A stretch of 64,000 bases of DNA from an uncultured Ruegeria sp. (GCF_947497005.1 NZ_CANMFF010000014.1:1-64000); one strand, 5' to 3'. Positions 8,294 through 17,725 are shown, counted from the stretch's first letter. Translations and numbers: made by a program. Notes: generated by a model from the letters alone, not told the origin.

Positions 8294-8878
8294 TTACTGA
8301 ATCTTGCGTAGCGTGAATTGCCCGTCGCCAAGCTGCTCCAGTGTATATTCTTGTTGTTCTTGAGGGGTATTATTAACAGGATTTTCCATTTTTGCGAGTG
8401 CTAAGCGCAGATTGTCCCGGATTGCGTCACTTTCGCCATTATCCAGTGCATAGGCCCGTTGAAACACTTGTGCAGCTTCTGGGTATTCCTGTTTTTCCAT
8501 CAGCAAGACACCGAGGTTGTTCCAGGCCACGGGCCAATCCGGGTCATCTTCGACGGCACGGCGCAACAGTTTTTCAGCCTGCCCCAAACGCCGTAACCCG
8601 ACATTCGCGGTGCCCAGAGAGGTCAGAACTTGGGTTGTCATACCCTGCTCAAGTGCGGCCCGGGTAAATGTTTCAAGCGCCAGTTCGTATTCGCCGGCGG
8701 CCATTAACCTGTTTCCGACCGTTATACTGTCTTCAGCCTGAGCTTTTGCGTCAATTCCCGGTGCATCCAGACCCTTCGGCGACTGGCCTTCTGTGCAAGA
8801 AGCCACCATGGCGAAAACCATGGTGGCCCGGAATACTCGGCGAAACCCGGAAGGGAAGCACCTGACTTCAGTTTTCAT
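8294..8878 (-). CDS. second TPR lipoprotein of the Tad locus
   Basis: A 194-residue protein with a hydrophobic N-terminal segment ending in MVASC (probable lipidated cysteine near residue 28) and about three TPR-like units (for example WNNLGVLLMEKQEYPEAAQVF). An internal ATG, closer to the hydrophobic segment, could be the true start because the first 19 residues are unusually long for a lipoprotein signal. It starts six bases after tadC stops. Two TPR lipoproteins in tandem probably act together at the outer-membrane side of the pilus machine. Confidence 0.78.
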   Translation of the reverse strand: MKTEVRCFPSGFRRVFRATMVFAMVASCTEGQSPKGLDAPGIDAKAQAEDSITVGNRLMAAGEYELALETFTRAALEQGMTTQVLTSLGTANVGLRRLGQAEKLLRRAVEDDPDWPVAWNNLGVLLMEKQEYPEAAQVFQRAYALDNGESDAIRDNLRLALAKMENPVNNTPQEQQEYTLEQLGDGQFTLRKIQ

Positions 8879-8884
8879 AGGGTT

Positions 8885-9868
8885 TTATCCGCCCGCACGC
8901 CCGAAACTCGAAATGACGTTTGCCGACGGGCCAATCAGAATGATCAGCAATGGCGGCACTGTCAGCATCATTGTGACAAGAGTCATCTTGGTAGGCAACT
9001 TGTTCGCTGCCTCTTCGGCGCGCATCACACGTTTGTCACGCATTTCACCGGCATAAACCCGCAACGCTTCGGCAATTGATGTACCAAATGTCGCCGATTG
9101 GATCATCACAGTGACAAAAGAATTCACGTCCTGCACGCCGCACCGTACGCCGAAATCGCGCAGGACTGTATCTTTGTCCTTACCGGCTTTCATTTCGTAG
9201 GCGACGATTTCGAACTCCTGAGCGATATCAGGGTAGGACGAGCTCATCTCGCTGGCTACGCGCACGATGGCCTGATCCAGCGATTGCCCAGCTTCAACGC
9301 AGACAAGCATCAGGTCAAGTGTGTCGGGAAACCCTGCAGTAATCGCTTCTTTCCGTTCTTCAACCCGACGCGTTATCCAGTATTTTGGCGCGAAATAGCC
9401 AATCGCCGCCGGAACAAATACCCGGATGATCATCTGCTGCCCGGTAAATTCCTGACCGCCGGAAAAAACCGTGATCAAAAGAACTCCAATCACGATACCA
9501 ATGATACCCAGTGAAAACTGCGCAAAGTGAAAGAAGCGAACCGAATCCTTTGATCTGTAGCCCGCCTGGCGCAGTTTTAGTTCGACGGCCGAGTATTCTT
9601 CTTCATTCTTCGGTTCCAGAAAAGTCGCGAATTTCTCAAGCTGTTCGTTTCGGCCGCTGTTTCGAAGCTGCTCTTTCTTCCCCTTTTTTTGTTTCTGGGG
9701 CGCCGCATTCGATTTTTGCAGTCTCTTCAAGGGGTCTTCCGGCTGATTCAACATCAGCGAGACGGCGACCAGAACCATAATCAGGCCAAGGACTCCGACC
9801 ACGATCAGGGGGCCGAACTCGCCAAGATGCTGGGTCAACAGGTCATTGATGCCGGTCAGAAATTCCAT
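8885..9868 (-). CDS. tadC: Tad pilus inner-membrane platform protein TadC (GspF-like)
   Basis: A 327-residue type II secretion F-domain protein. There is a membrane segment near the N-terminus (about 18-40), a cytoplasmic linker rich in Lys and Gln, a pair of hydrophobic segments (about 113-150), the conserved DTLDLMLVCVEAGQSLDQAI region (about 185) and a C-terminal hydrophobic anchor. With TadB it should form the inner-membrane platform onto which TadA docks. tadB lies 10 bases upstream in the same transcript. Confidence 0.93.
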   Translation of the reverse strand: MEFLTGINDLLTQHLGEFGPLIVVGVLGLIMVLVAVSLMLNQPEDPLKRLQKSNAAPQKQKKGKKEQLRNSGRNEQLEKFATFLEPKNEEEYSAVELKLRQAGYRSKDSVRFFHFAQFSLGIIGIVIGVLLITVFSGGQEFTGQQMIIRVFVPAAIGYFAPKYWITRRVEERKEAITAGFPDTLDLMLVCVEAGQSLDQAIVRVASEMSSSYPDIAQEFEIVAYEMKAGKDKDTVLRDFGVRCGVQDVNSFVTVMIQSATFGTSIAEALRVYAGEMRDKRVMRAEEAANKLPTKMTLVTMMLTVPPLLIILIGPSANVISSFGRAGG

Positions 9869-9878
9869 GGTGCTGCCC

Positions 9879-10847
9879 TCAGACCTTGATGTTGGTGATG
9901 ATCTTCATGACGATCAGGTTCAGTGTCAGCATGATGGCGACAACAAAACACGCGGGGATGAACCAGGCGTGATCCAGAACCTCGTCATAATAGCCCGGAT
10001 CCTTGACCAGGATAAAAACCAGACAGGCAATCGGAAACCCGGACAGGAATTTGCCAGACCACTGCGCCTCTGCCGTGATGGCCTTGACGCGGCGAAACAG
10101 ACGGAAACGAGCGCGGATCACCTGTGCCAGCCCGGCCAGAATTTCAGCCAGGTTACCACCTGATTGCTGTTGAATACCCACGGCCACGGCCAGGAACCGC
10201 ATATCCTGCATGTCCAGACGTTCGGCCATGTCTTTCAGCGCCTCGCCTACATCGCGGCCATAGGCACATTCATCAGCAATTACACCAAACTCGGTGCCCA
10301 ACGGATCCTGAACCTCGTTTGAAACCACCTGAATTGTCGAGACAAACGGGTTGCCGACGCGCAAGGAACGCACCATCAGTTCAACCGCATCGGGCAATTG
10401 TTCCTCGATCATCCCCATGCGTTTCTTGGCTTTGTGATTGACCCACGCGTAAACGCCGCCGATGCCGATAGCGATTGAAATGACGATGCGCAGAACCGTG
10501 TCCGTGGCGGTGCCGATGCTCAGGCCGACAAAGGCCATGGCGGACACCAGACCCATGATCATGATCAACTGGCGCGGAGAGAATGCGATCGCAGCTTTTT
10601 GCGCCTTGTCCGCCAGCAGCGAATACAAAGGAATGCTCTGCGATTTCATATGCTGCTGCATCTCTTTGCGCAGCTGTTCCAGCACCTGTTCGCGCCCAGC
10701 ACCTTTTTCCAGCATATCCAGACGCCGGTTGACCCGGCTGTTCAGGCTGATGGACTTGCCGAACGCGACAAGATAGATGCCCTCGACCAGGGCAAGGACC
10801 CCCACAAAGATGGCGACGTAGATGATCGCCTCCATAGGCAATTGCAT
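9879..10847 (-). CDS. tadB: Tad pilus inner-membrane platform protein TadB (GspF-like)
   Basis: A 322-residue paralogue of TadC with an N-terminal membrane helix (about 6-28), two central hydrophobic segments (about 95-135), the T2SSF core (LPDAVELMVRSLRVGNPF, about 158) and a C-terminal hairpin of hydrophobic segments. It lies 11 bases downstream of tadA, whose ATPase should act on this platform. AGGAGAACCAGGT precedes the ATG. Confidence 0.93.
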   Translation of the reverse strand: MQLPMEAIIYVAIFVGVLALVEGIYLVAFGKSISLNSRVNRRLDMLEKGAGREQVLEQLRKEMQQHMKSQSIPLYSLLADKAQKAAIAFSPRQLIMIMGLVSAMAFVGLSIGTATDTVLRIVISIAIGIGGVYAWVNHKAKKRMGMIEEQLPDAVELMVRSLRVGNPFVSTIQVVSNEVQDPLGTEFGVIADECAYGRDVGEALKDMAERLDMQDMRFLAVAVGIQQQSGGNLAEILAGLAQVIRARFRLFRRVKAITAEAQWSGKFLSGFPIACLVFILVKDPGYYDEVLDHAWFIPACFVVAIMLTLNLIVMKIITNIKV

Positions 10848-10858
10848 ACCTGGTTCTC

Positions 10859-12301
10859 CTACATTGTGGTTGGGTCGTAGATGGACGCTGGCAGATCAAA
10901 GCCCCACAGACGGAAACGTTCCGAATAGTGGCTGCGCACGCCGGTAGCGGTGAAGTGACCGATGATCTTGTTATCGGGTGTCAGGCCAACACGTTGAAAA
11001 CGAAATATTTCTTGCATCGAAATTACATCGCCTTCCATCCCGGTGATCTCGGTGATCGACGTCATCCGGCGTGAACCGTCCTGCAGGCGGCTGGCCTGTA
11101 CGATCAGGTTTACAGCGCTTGCGATCTGACTGCGAACCGCCTTGATAGGCATTTCGATTCCGGCCATTGCGATCATGTTTTCCAGACGCGAAATGCCATC
11201 CCGGGCCGAGTTGGCGTGGATCGTGGTCATCGATCCGTCGTGGCCGGTGTTCATGGCCTGGAGCATGTCGATCACCTCAGAGCCACGAGTCTCGCCCACG
11301 ATGATGCGATCAGGACGCATACGCAGGGCGTTTTTCAAACAGTCGCGGGGGCTGACCTCGCCTTTGCCCTCCACGTTGGGCGGGCGGCTTTCCATGCGAC
11401 CCACATGGGTCTGTTGCAGTTGCAGTTCTGCCGTATCCTCGATGGTCAGGATGCGTTCGGCATCGTCAATAAAACTGGACAGAGCGTTGAGCGTCGTCGT
11501 TTTACCAGAACCGGTACCGCCTGAAACAATGATGTTCAGACGGGTTGATACAGCAGCCTGCAGATAGGCGGCCATTTCTTCAGTGAACGCCCCGAAATTG
11601 ACCAGATCGTCGATGGCCAGCTTGTCTTTTTTGAACTTACGAATCGACACCAGAGAACCGTCGACCGCAATCGGTGGCACCATGGCGTTGAAACGCGACC
11701 CGTCGGCCAGACGAGCATCAACATAAGGGTTTGATTCATCAACACGACGACCCACGGCGGATACGATCTTGTCGATGATTCGCATAAGGTGCTTCTCATC
11801 CTTGAAGGTAATGTCGCTGATTTCCAGCTTACCGGAACGTTCCACAAAAATCTGTTGCGGACCGTTCACCAGAATATCGTTGACCGTGTCGTCTTGCAGC
11901 AAGGCTTCAAGTGGGCCCAGACCCGTCACCTCGTCATATAGCTCTTTGTTCAGCTGCGTCCGGTCTTCGCGGTTCAGAACGATATTCTTGGTTTCCAGAA
12001 CTTCGCCGGCGATTGCACTGATTTCGCTGCGCAACTCCGATTCGCCTGCATTTTCCAATGCCGCCAGGTTCAGGTTCTCCAACAATTCGCGATGCAGTTC
12101 GATCTTGATTTCGCCCAGCCGCTCTTTGCGCTTGCGGTCCCGGTCCGAACTTGCAACCTCGCCCGACTTCTTTTTTATGGGTTTGCGCGCCACAGCGGTC
12201 GCCGTGGGTGCATCCTGCGCAGCGGGCGTTGCCGCTTCGGTTGGTTGCGCCTGTGCTTTGACCGGCTGCGCTGCAGGTTGCTTCTTGTATCTTGAAAACA
12301 C
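10859..12301 (-). CDS. tadA: Tad pilus assembly ATPase TadA (CpaF)
   Basis: A 480-residue cytoplasmic secretion ATPase of the VirB11/GspE class that powers Flp pilus extension. After a charged, low-complexity N-terminus (residues 1-65), the CpaF domain carries Walker A GGTGSGKT (261-268), the Asp/His boxes and the Walker B-like region RPDRIIVGETRG (about 337-348). The start is GTG, preceded by GAGGGGG. It lies 22 bases after tadZ, and the chain tadZ-tadA-tadB-tadC-TPR-tadD-cpaA is close enough to be one transcript. Confidence 0.95.
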   Translation of the reverse strand: MFSRYKKQPAAQPVKAQAQPTEAATPAAQDAPTATAVARKPIKKKSGEVASSDRDRKRKERLGEIKIELHRELLENLNLAALENAGESELRSEISAIAGEVLETKNIVLNREDRTQLNKELYDEVTGLGPLEALLQDDTVNDILVNGPQQIFVERSGKLEISDITFKDEKHLMRIIDKIVSAVGRRVDESNPYVDARLADGSRFNAMVPPIAVDGSLVSIRKFKKDKLAIDDLVNFGAFTEEMAAYLQAAVSTRLNIIVSGGTGSGKTTTLNALSSFIDDAERILTIEDTAELQLQQTHVGRMESRPPNVEGKGEVSPRDCLKNALRMRPDRIIVGETRGSEVIDMLQAMNTGHDGSMTTIHANSARDGISRLENMIAMAGIEMPIKAVRSQIASAVNLIVQASRLQDGSRRMTSITEITGMEGDVISMQEIFRFQRVGLTPDNKIIGHFTATGVRSHYSERFRLWGFDLPASIYDPTTM

Positions 12302-12323
12302 GGCTTACCCCCTCGGGATGATG

Positions 12324-13562
12324 TTACGCAGCTTCGTCGGCGCTGTTGCTGCCGAGGCTGTGAAGCGACTTTGCCAGCTTCGCGATTTCCCGGCGCAATG
12401 GATTCTTGGCGGCGGCATTTGCCAGGGGTAAACCGTGATCTCCGGCTTGCATGACCGGCTTGCCGCCTTCGGGCAACTGCAGATCTATAGAAATTCCAAG
12501 ACTTTCCCCCATCCGTTTCACACGGCTTTTCCCGTTAAGATCGGTAAACTTGGGCGCGCGGTTCAACGCAAAACGCAACTTGTTGAACGGCAGCTCCTCG
12601 GCCTGCAATGCGCGCTTCAGGCGCAGCGCATTCTGGGCGGATCGCATATCCAGCTCGATCATGGCGAAATACACGTGTGCGGCCTGCAAAACTGTTTCAG
12701 ACCACAGGACCAGCGTCTTTGGCATGTCGACGATGACGTAATCGAAATGCGCACGCGCCATATCAATCACGCGTTGGATATCTTCCGGTGTAATCAGATC
12801 CAGCGGTACCATGTCGGAAGGCGCGGTCAGGACCTGAAGTTTTTCTTCATATGTTTGAAGGGCTTGCGAGAATACCTCGTTATCCATTGCGTCCGTGTCC
12901 GACAGCATCTCAAACACTGTTTCCCGCCGTGGCAGATCAAGGTAGGTTGAAACGGTACCGTATTGAAGATCCAAGTCGATCAGACAGACTGAGGGCGCTT
13001 CTTTGTCAGAGACACTGGCAAGCTCCCAGGCCAAATTCACGGCCAGAGTTGTTGATCCGACACCGCCAGCCAAACCCTGGACTACGAACAACGCGCCTTC
13101 CTTTGATTCGCCGCTCGCCAGAGGAACAGCCGCTGCCTGCGCCACGGCAACTGGGTCCGGTTGCTTCATGCGCTCTATAGCTTCCTGCAATTCACCTTCA
13201 GGAAGAGGGTAGGGCACAAACTCATCCGCGCCCTTGCGCAGCAATTGATGCAGCGAAGCCGGAGTGACGTCCTCGGCAATCAGGACAATTTTTATCTTTT
13301 TTTCTTTGGCCTGGGCGATGATCTCACCCATCAAAGATAGGTTGTCTTCGTCCTCTCCATCGATGGCCAGCGCTACGAATTCCAGTGTCTCTGCTTCGGG
13401 TTGGCTGAAAAATGCCAACGCTTCTGCAAAACCCAAATCGCCCCACCGTTCACCCAGGATGGTTTCCATGTCTTCGATCAAAAGATCGAAATTCTGGACA
13501 TCCCGACTGATTGTGCAGGCTAAGATTGCAGTATTATCGTCTTGCGGCGTTGCGCTGGTCAT
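12324..13562 (-). CDS. tadZ: Tad pilus localisation ATPase TadZ (CpaE)
   Basis: A 412-residue protein of the MinD/ParA superfamily thought to place the Tad machinery at a cell pole. An N-terminal receiver-like domain (about 10-130) is followed by the ATPase domain. The P-loop here reads GLAGGVGSTT near residue 168, lacking the lysine-first KGGVGKT form of true ParA proteins; such deviant P-loops are known in TadZ. ATG codons lie at 13568 and 13562; the second is chosen because AGGA is eight bases before it. No gene lies between it and ompA upstream, only about 200 bases containing a hairpin. Confidence 0.88.
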   Translation of the reverse strand: MTSATPQDDNTAILACTISRDVQNFDLLIEDMETILGERWGDLGFAEALAFFSQPEAETLEFVALAIDGEDEDNLSLMGEIIAQAKEKKIKIVLIAEDVTPASLHQLLRKGADEFVPYPLPEGELQEAIERMKQPDPVAVAQAAAVPLASGESKEGALFVVQGLAGGVGSTTLAVNLAWELASVSDKEAPSVCLIDLDLQYGTVSTYLDLPRRETVFEMLSDTDAMDNEVFSQALQTYEEKLQVLTAPSDMVPLDLITPEDIQRVIDMARAHFDYVIVDMPKTLVLWSETVLQAAHVYFAMIELDMRSAQNALRLKRALQAEELPFNKLRFALNRAPKFTDLNGKSRVKRMGESLGISIDLQLPEGGKPVMQAGDHGLPLANAAAKNPLRREIAKLAKSLHSLGSNSADEAA

Positions 13563-13728
13563 AAACATTTTCCTCGTCGTGAGGGCTCAGCATGTCATAT
13601 GAACGAATTCCGCCAGATTGATGTGCTGTCGCCCCAATACGGTCAAATTTGGCCGCAGGTCACCCTATTGTTCACAATGTTGCTTTGAAGTTGGGCAAGA
13701 ATTGGGCGCAAAAGAACCAATTGTAGGG

Positions 13729-13755
13729 AAATGGGCGACGATGCCGCCCATTTCG
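13729..13755 (-). terminator. strong hairpin after the OmpA-like gene
   Basis: GAAATGGGCG / CGCCCATTTC pair perfectly over 10 bp (13729-13738 and 13746-13755) around a seven-base loop, six bases downstream of the ompA-like stop on the minus strand. No T tract follows. It may be a weak terminator or an mRNA-stabilising 3' structure separating outer-membrane genes from tadZ. Confidence 0.5.
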
Positions 13756-13761
13756 ATTGAA

Positions 13762-14388
13762 TTATCCACCAGCGCCGTCTTCAGCTGTGACTTCCTGGAT
13801 TGTCGTCGTGTATGTCGCGCTCTCTACGTATTCGCGGTAGATGACGTCTGCGTATTTACCGTCCAGAAGCTGTTGATTTCTATCAACAAAACCCGAAACC
13901 TCGGTTACCGTTCTGCGGTTCCGGCGATCCCGATTCTGAGTTGCGACCAGGGGTTGTGTCTTGCCGAATGAAACCACCGCTTCAAGACGTGAGCGTGAGA
14001 TCCCTTGTTGCCCCAGAAATGTGACGACAGCCTGGGCCCGGCGAAGCCCGAGGCTTTTGTTGTAGCTGGTCGATCCAACGGCATCCGTATGTCCGTAAAC
14101 GCGGAATCGGGCCTCGGGGAACTGTTTGATCCAGTCAGCCTGTTGCAACAGAATACGCTGCGCCGATGCGTCCAGTTGCGAGCTGTTGAACGCAAAGTTC
14201 ACCTGGCTGGGTACATCCGCAGCAAATCTGCGGCTGAGAATCTGCGCATAGGTCAGTTCACCGCTTTGAACCTGGACATTGTTTAATGTCGCGTTTCCAA
14301 AGGTACCTGTATCGATCTCGTACCCGGCCTCGCGCGTACATGCAGCGACAGCGACCGTAAGACCCAGTGTGATAATCCACTTCTGCAT
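13762..14388 (-). CDS. OmpA-family lipoprotein of the Tad locus
   Basis: A 208-residue protein with a lipoprotein-type signal (TVAVAAC, cysteine near residue 17) and a C-terminal OmpA domain (NFAFNSSQLD near 65, then FRVYGHTDAVGSTSYN and LGLRRAQAV) that normally binds peptidoglycan. It probably anchors the secretin to the cell wall; it occupies the position of CpaD/RcpB in other Tad loci. ATG 14388 is chosen because AGGAGGATC precedes it. It starts 17 bases after the rcpA stop codon. Confidence 0.85.
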   Translation of the reverse strand: MQKWIITLGLTVAVAACTREAGYEIDTGTFGNATLNNVQVQSGELTYAQILSRRFAADVPSQVNFAFNSSQLDASAQRILLQQADWIKQFPEARFRVYGHTDAVGSTSYNKSLGLRRAQAVVTFLGQQGISRSRLEAVVSFGKTQPLVATQNRDRRNRRTVTEVSGFVDRNQQLLDGKYADVIYREYVESATYTTTIQEVTAEDGAGG

Positions 14389-14405
14389 TGGTCCGATCCT
14401 CCTGA

Positions 14406-15812
14406 TCAATCTAGGACGTAGCCGTAGGAGCTGCCGAAATCCTGCTTGGCAACCTCTGACGCGCCTCCGGCTCCGGTGCGTTCTGTGCGCGCCACCCGGC
14501 CATTTATGAACAGGTCAAATTCGCTGGGCGGTTTGACCCGATCGGTTGGCAGGGTAAGTGCTTCACCCCGTGTCGGTGTTACTAGATGCGCAGTGACGAT
14601 AACGACGAGTTCGCTTTGCTCGCGCTGGTAGTTGGAGCTACGGAACAATGCACCTAGAATCGGCACATCGCCTAGCCACGGGACCTGGTTGCTCAGATCC
14701 GCGAAATCATCTTGGATCAGGCCGGCAATGGCAAAGCTTTCGCCATCACGCAGTTCGATCGTGGTGTTCGCCCGGCGCGTGATGAAACTTGGAACCGAAT
14801 CGCCGTTAATGGTGAAATCCGAGCTGTTGTCGATGCTTGAAACCGCTGTAGCCATTTCAAGGTTAATCAGGTCGCCATCAACCACGCGTGGAATGAAGTC
14901 CATCTCGACACCGAAGGCTTTGTATTCGATGGCCACAACGCCATCATCCTGTGGTACCGGGATCGGAACTTCGCCACCGGCAAGGAACGATGCTTCCTGG
15001 CCCGACAGGGCGGACAGATTCGGTTCAGCCAGACTGCGTGCCAGCCCCTTGGTCTCGAGAGCCTCCAGCAACAGGCGAACCTGCGTCGAACCCGCGCCAA
15101 ACCCAAAAAGGATCGCGCCGGTATTGGACTGAACGACCGGGATGTTGTTCGACAGAGCGTTGTCCAGTGAGAACTGGTTGTTGAGCGTGTTGAAGCCGCC
15201 GGTCACATCACCACCGCCGAAGCCAAGCGACGCTGTAAGGCTTTTGGCGACTGAGCGATTCATTTCGGCGAAGCGTACTTTCAGCATGACCTGCTGGACA
15301 CCGCCAACAGACATCAGATTTGAGACACGCTCGGGCGCGTATCGCTCAGCCAGTTCCAGGGCCCGGGCCAATTTGGCTGAGCTGGACACAGTGCCGGACA
15401 AAACGATGCCATCATTGGCTGTGCGAACCTCGATGGGTTCGTTGGGCAGGATCTGGCGCAGACGTTCCTTGAATTCTGTAACGTCTGGCGCGACACGGAC
15501 GCGTACGTTGGCCAACAGGTTGCCTGCGCCATCAAACAACGTCAGTGTGGTCAGACCCGGAGCCTTACCCAAAACATAGATTGTGCGATCCGACAAAGAA
15601 GAGATATCTGCAATGCCCGCGTTGGCAATGCTGAGCTCTGCAAAGGGTTCTTCGCTTTCTACGACAATCGCGCGGTTCATCGGGACGTCGAGTGTTTCCA
15701 CTGTCCCTTTTTTCACCACGCGTAAAGATTCAGCCCAGGCGGCATCGCCGACGGGGCCCATAACAAGCGACAACCCCAGCAGGGTCGCGCTGATCCAGGA
15801 ACGTATTGTCAT
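14406..15812 (-). CDS. rcpA: Tad pilus outer-membrane secretin RcpA/CpaC
   Basis: A 468-residue secretin. A cleavable signal peptide (residues 1-27, ending near AWA) is followed by a pilus-specific N-terminal domain, a BON-like domain (about 110-170) and the secretin core ending with VPWLGDVPILGALFRS near residue 390. It should form the outer-membrane ring through which the Flp pilus passes. The start at 15812 has an AGGCAGGT site; an upstream in-frame codon (15833) would spoil the signal peptide. A terminator between this gene and cpaB suggests it has its own promoter in the 15813-15950 gap. Confidence 0.94.
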   Translation of the reverse strand: MTIRSWISATLLGLSLVMGPVGDAAWAESLRVVKKGTVETLDVPMNRAIVVESEEPFAELSIANAGIADISSLSDRTIYVLGKAPGLTTLTLFDGAGNLLANVRVRVAPDVTEFKERLRQILPNEPIEVRTANDGIVLSGTVSSSAKLARALELAERYAPERVSNLMSVGGVQQVMLKVRFAEMNRSVAKSLTASLGFGGGDVTGGFNTLNNQFSLDNALSNNIPVVQSNTGAILFGFGAGSTQVRLLLEALETKGLARSLAEPNLSALSGQEASFLAGGEVPIPVPQDDGVVAIEYKAFGVEMDFIPRVVDGDLINLEMATAVSSIDNSSDFTINGDSVPSFITRRANTTIELRDGESFAIAGLIQDDFADLSNQVPWLGDVPILGALFRSSNYQREQSELVVIVTAHLVTPTRGEALTLPTDRVKPPSEFDLFINGRVARTERTGAGGASEVAKQDFGSSYGYVLD

Positions 15813-15950
15813 GTGACCTGCCTCTCCGATCACGCCTCATTTTTTCGGGTCTTATGCCCTATAGGAAAAGAGACTGCGCGAAATCCGAATTTATTGCAAT
15901 AATCAATGGTTTCCGGAAGTTTCCTTATGTGGGGAATTGGCAACAATCAC

Positions 15951-15981
15951 AAAAAAATGAGCCGCACCAATGGCGCGGCTC
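15951..15981 (-). terminator. Rho-independent terminator after cpaB
   Basis: On the minus strand GAGCCGC and GCGGCTC (15975-15981 with 15959-15965) pair, extended by a GCC/GGT inner stem, and are followed by ATTTTTTT (15951-15958). It lies 27 bases after the cpaB stop codon. Confidence 0.85.
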
Positions 15982-16007
15982 TGACCTTGTAACGTTCTGA
16001 ATTGGCG

Positions 16008-16886
16008 TCAATTTGTGCAGGGGATTGGTACGTTAACGATCTCGCCCCCGCGGCGAATACGTGTTGTGCAGACTTTTTCGATTTCTGCCTCGGGTTCCGG
16101 GGCTGCGTCCTGGATTCCCAATAGCTTGCGCTGGTCCACTTCGATCGTGGACGCAACGGTTTCATCCTGCACCCCGACCAGAGCCAAGGAAAGGCGCCCG
16201 GTGTTTTGCGCCTGAGCCAATGCAGCGACCTGTTCAGGTGTTGCTGCGACGGTGACAGTCCGCGCAATTGTCGTGTTGGTGACATCCGATCCTGCGGTCT
16301 GGTCGACAGCGATAAGTTGTACATTGGTTTCGATCAGACGAGTAATGCCGCCGCTGTTGCCTTCAATGGTTCCGCTGGAGCCGGTCCAGTAGATGTCGAC
16401 ATTGTCACCGGGTCGCAAAAAGCCAGAAACGCCCGAGGCCACGTCAACGCTGATCGCAAATGCGCGCATACCTTTTTCCAGGCGTGACGTCAGGCCAGCT
16501 TTTTCACCGGGGTTGGTGATCTTGACCTGCATGATCGCTTCGTCTTTTTCCATGGTTCTTAGAACGAAACGTTCATTCGCACCGCTTTCCGGGAACAGGG
16601 CCGCAAGATCAGAGAATGTACCCTCTGGAATGGCGTTTTCGGGCCAATCGACAGCGCGGATATCTTCTTCGGTCAACCGCTCGCCGTATTTCAGCGTGCG
16701 GGTAGAGACATAAACAGAGACAGTCGGAACAACGTCAACTTTGGCATTGGCCAGTGCTTCTTCTGCCGCGAGCCTTTGTTGGGCCAGCTCGTTCTGGTAA
16801 GCCGCAATATAATTGCGCGCCATGTAAACGGCGCCCCCAGCCAGAGCAACGCCGACAATCAGGACAAGTCCGAATACTGCTCGCAT
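16008..16886 (-). CDS. cpaB: Tad pilus assembly protein RcpC/CpaB
   Basis: A 292-residue periplasmic protein with an N-terminal membrane anchor (about 5-25), a SAF-like domain starting with VSVYVSTRTLKYGERLTEEDI (first part near residue 52) and a C-terminal RcpC region, ending with a two-cysteine tail (CTTRIRRGGEIVNVPIPC). In other Tad systems it works with the secretin in the periplasm. GAGGT precedes the ATG. A terminator follows, and about 290 bases with another hairpin separate it from the upstream pilin gene. Confidence 0.92.
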   Translation of the reverse strand: MRAVFGLVLIVGVALAGGAVYMARNYIAAYQNELAQQRLAAEEALANAKVDVVPTVSVYVSTRTLKYGERLTEEDIRAVDWPENAIPEGTFSDLAALFPESGANERFVLRTMEKDEAIMQVKITNPGEKAGLTSRLEKGMRAFAISVDVASGVSGFLRPGDNVDIYWTGSSGTIEGNSGGITRLIETNVQLIAVDQTAGSDVTNTTIARTVTVAATPEQVAALAQAQNTGRLSLALVGVQDETVASTIEVDQRKLLGIQDAAPEPEAEIEKVCTTRIRRGGEIVNVPIPCTN

Positions 16887-17082
16887 GCGTGTACCTCATT
16901 ATTTTGTTTGGTCGATTATTTAGCGGCCAAGGAACCACATTGAAACAGCGTATTTGTTAACTGCAAATTGTGTCGAAATGTGGGACAAATATGCCTGATT
17001 GTCAGATTCTGCGTCGCTGTCCGCACAATTCTGTACAGCTAATGCCGTCTTTCACTGCGGCTTACACCACAGCAGGAACAAC

Positions 17083-17117
17083 AAAAAACGCCGCACCTCC
17101 AAAGGTCACAGCGTTTT
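17083..17117 (-). terminator. imperfect terminator after the second pilin gene
   Basis: On the minus strand AAAACGC pairs with GCGTTTT across an interrupted stem that also has an inner ACC/GGT pairing, followed by TTTTTTG. It lies about 60 bases after the pilin stop. The imperfect stem makes it weaker than the terminator at 17673-17703. The surrounding gap 16887-17178 shows no other gene and probably holds the cpaB promoter. Confidence 0.55.
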
Positions 17118-17178
17118 ATGTTCAACCGGTCGAACACGAGGCCTGGGGAACCCAATTGATGCGTAATCCTGCCGAGGT

Positions 17179-17415
17179 TCAGTTCCCGCCCGCAGTTCCC
17201 GCCGTGATGATACCAGAGGGAGCGCTGTTTGAGCCGGTGCTGACAACCGCAGTGTTCATGGCTTCGTTGATATTGCCGCCCATGCTGTCCACGCTTGAGC
17301 TGATCACGAGGTAGGTTGCGCCTGACAATCCGATGACCACAGCCGTCAATACAACCCAGTCAACCGTCACCGCTCCTGTTTCGTCTGATTTGAATCGATT
17401 AAGGAATCTGATCAT
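17179..17415 (-). CDS. Flp-type pilin, second copy
   Basis: A 78-residue prepilin: a short basic leader (MIRFLNRFKSDETG), predicted cleavage after the glycine, then the hydrophobic stretch AVTVDWVVLTAVVIGL and a small polar C-terminal region ending in Gly, Ser and Thr. It is a clear paralogue of the 76-residue pilin upstream, sharing GAVTVDWVVLTA and the STGSN motif near the C-terminus. ATG 17415 is chosen over an upstream in-frame codon because GGGAG lies eight bases before it. It is separated from the other pilin by a strong terminator, so its level could be set independently. Confidence 0.88.
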   Translation of the reverse strand: MIRFLNRFKSDETGAVTVDWVVLTAVVIGLSGATYLVISSSVDSMGGNINEAMNTAVVSTGSNSAPSGIITAGTAGGN

Positions 17416-17725
17416 GTGCTTATCTCCCAATACGTCGTGTCAGTATTGTCATAAAGTTGGCCTATGACTGGTTCGCCTGAATGGCAAAAATTTGACTAAA
17501 TGTTGGTTTCGTCAGGAAAATTGGGGTTCCAAGAGGATTCCCTTATTTTTTGACACGAATGTACCGCATGAGCTTGGGGTGCTTCGGGGGCGTATCTAGG
17601 GCGCGGCGTGGCCTGGAAAGCTTGTTCGAATATAAAGTCAGATAAGTTTGCGCTGGCGGTGTTTCAGAGCACAAAAAAGGCCGCGCCTGTTGGGCACGGC
17701 CTTGGAATTTCGCTATGTCTGCAGC
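17416..17725. other. gap between the two pilin genes
   Basis: This 310-base stretch holds the ribosome binding site of the second pilin (just right of 17415), presumably its promoter, and the terminator of the first pilin (17673-17703). The part around 17500-17560 is AT-rich. I see no coding region. Confidence 0.6.
17673..17703 (-). terminator. strong Rho-independent terminator after the first pilin gene
   Basis: On the minus strand AAGGCCGTGCC pairs with GGCGCGGCCTT over 11 bp (one G-U) with a short loop, and is followed by TTTTT. It lies about 22 bases after the pilin stop codon, as expected for a highly expressed monocistronic pilin message. Confidence 0.9.
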
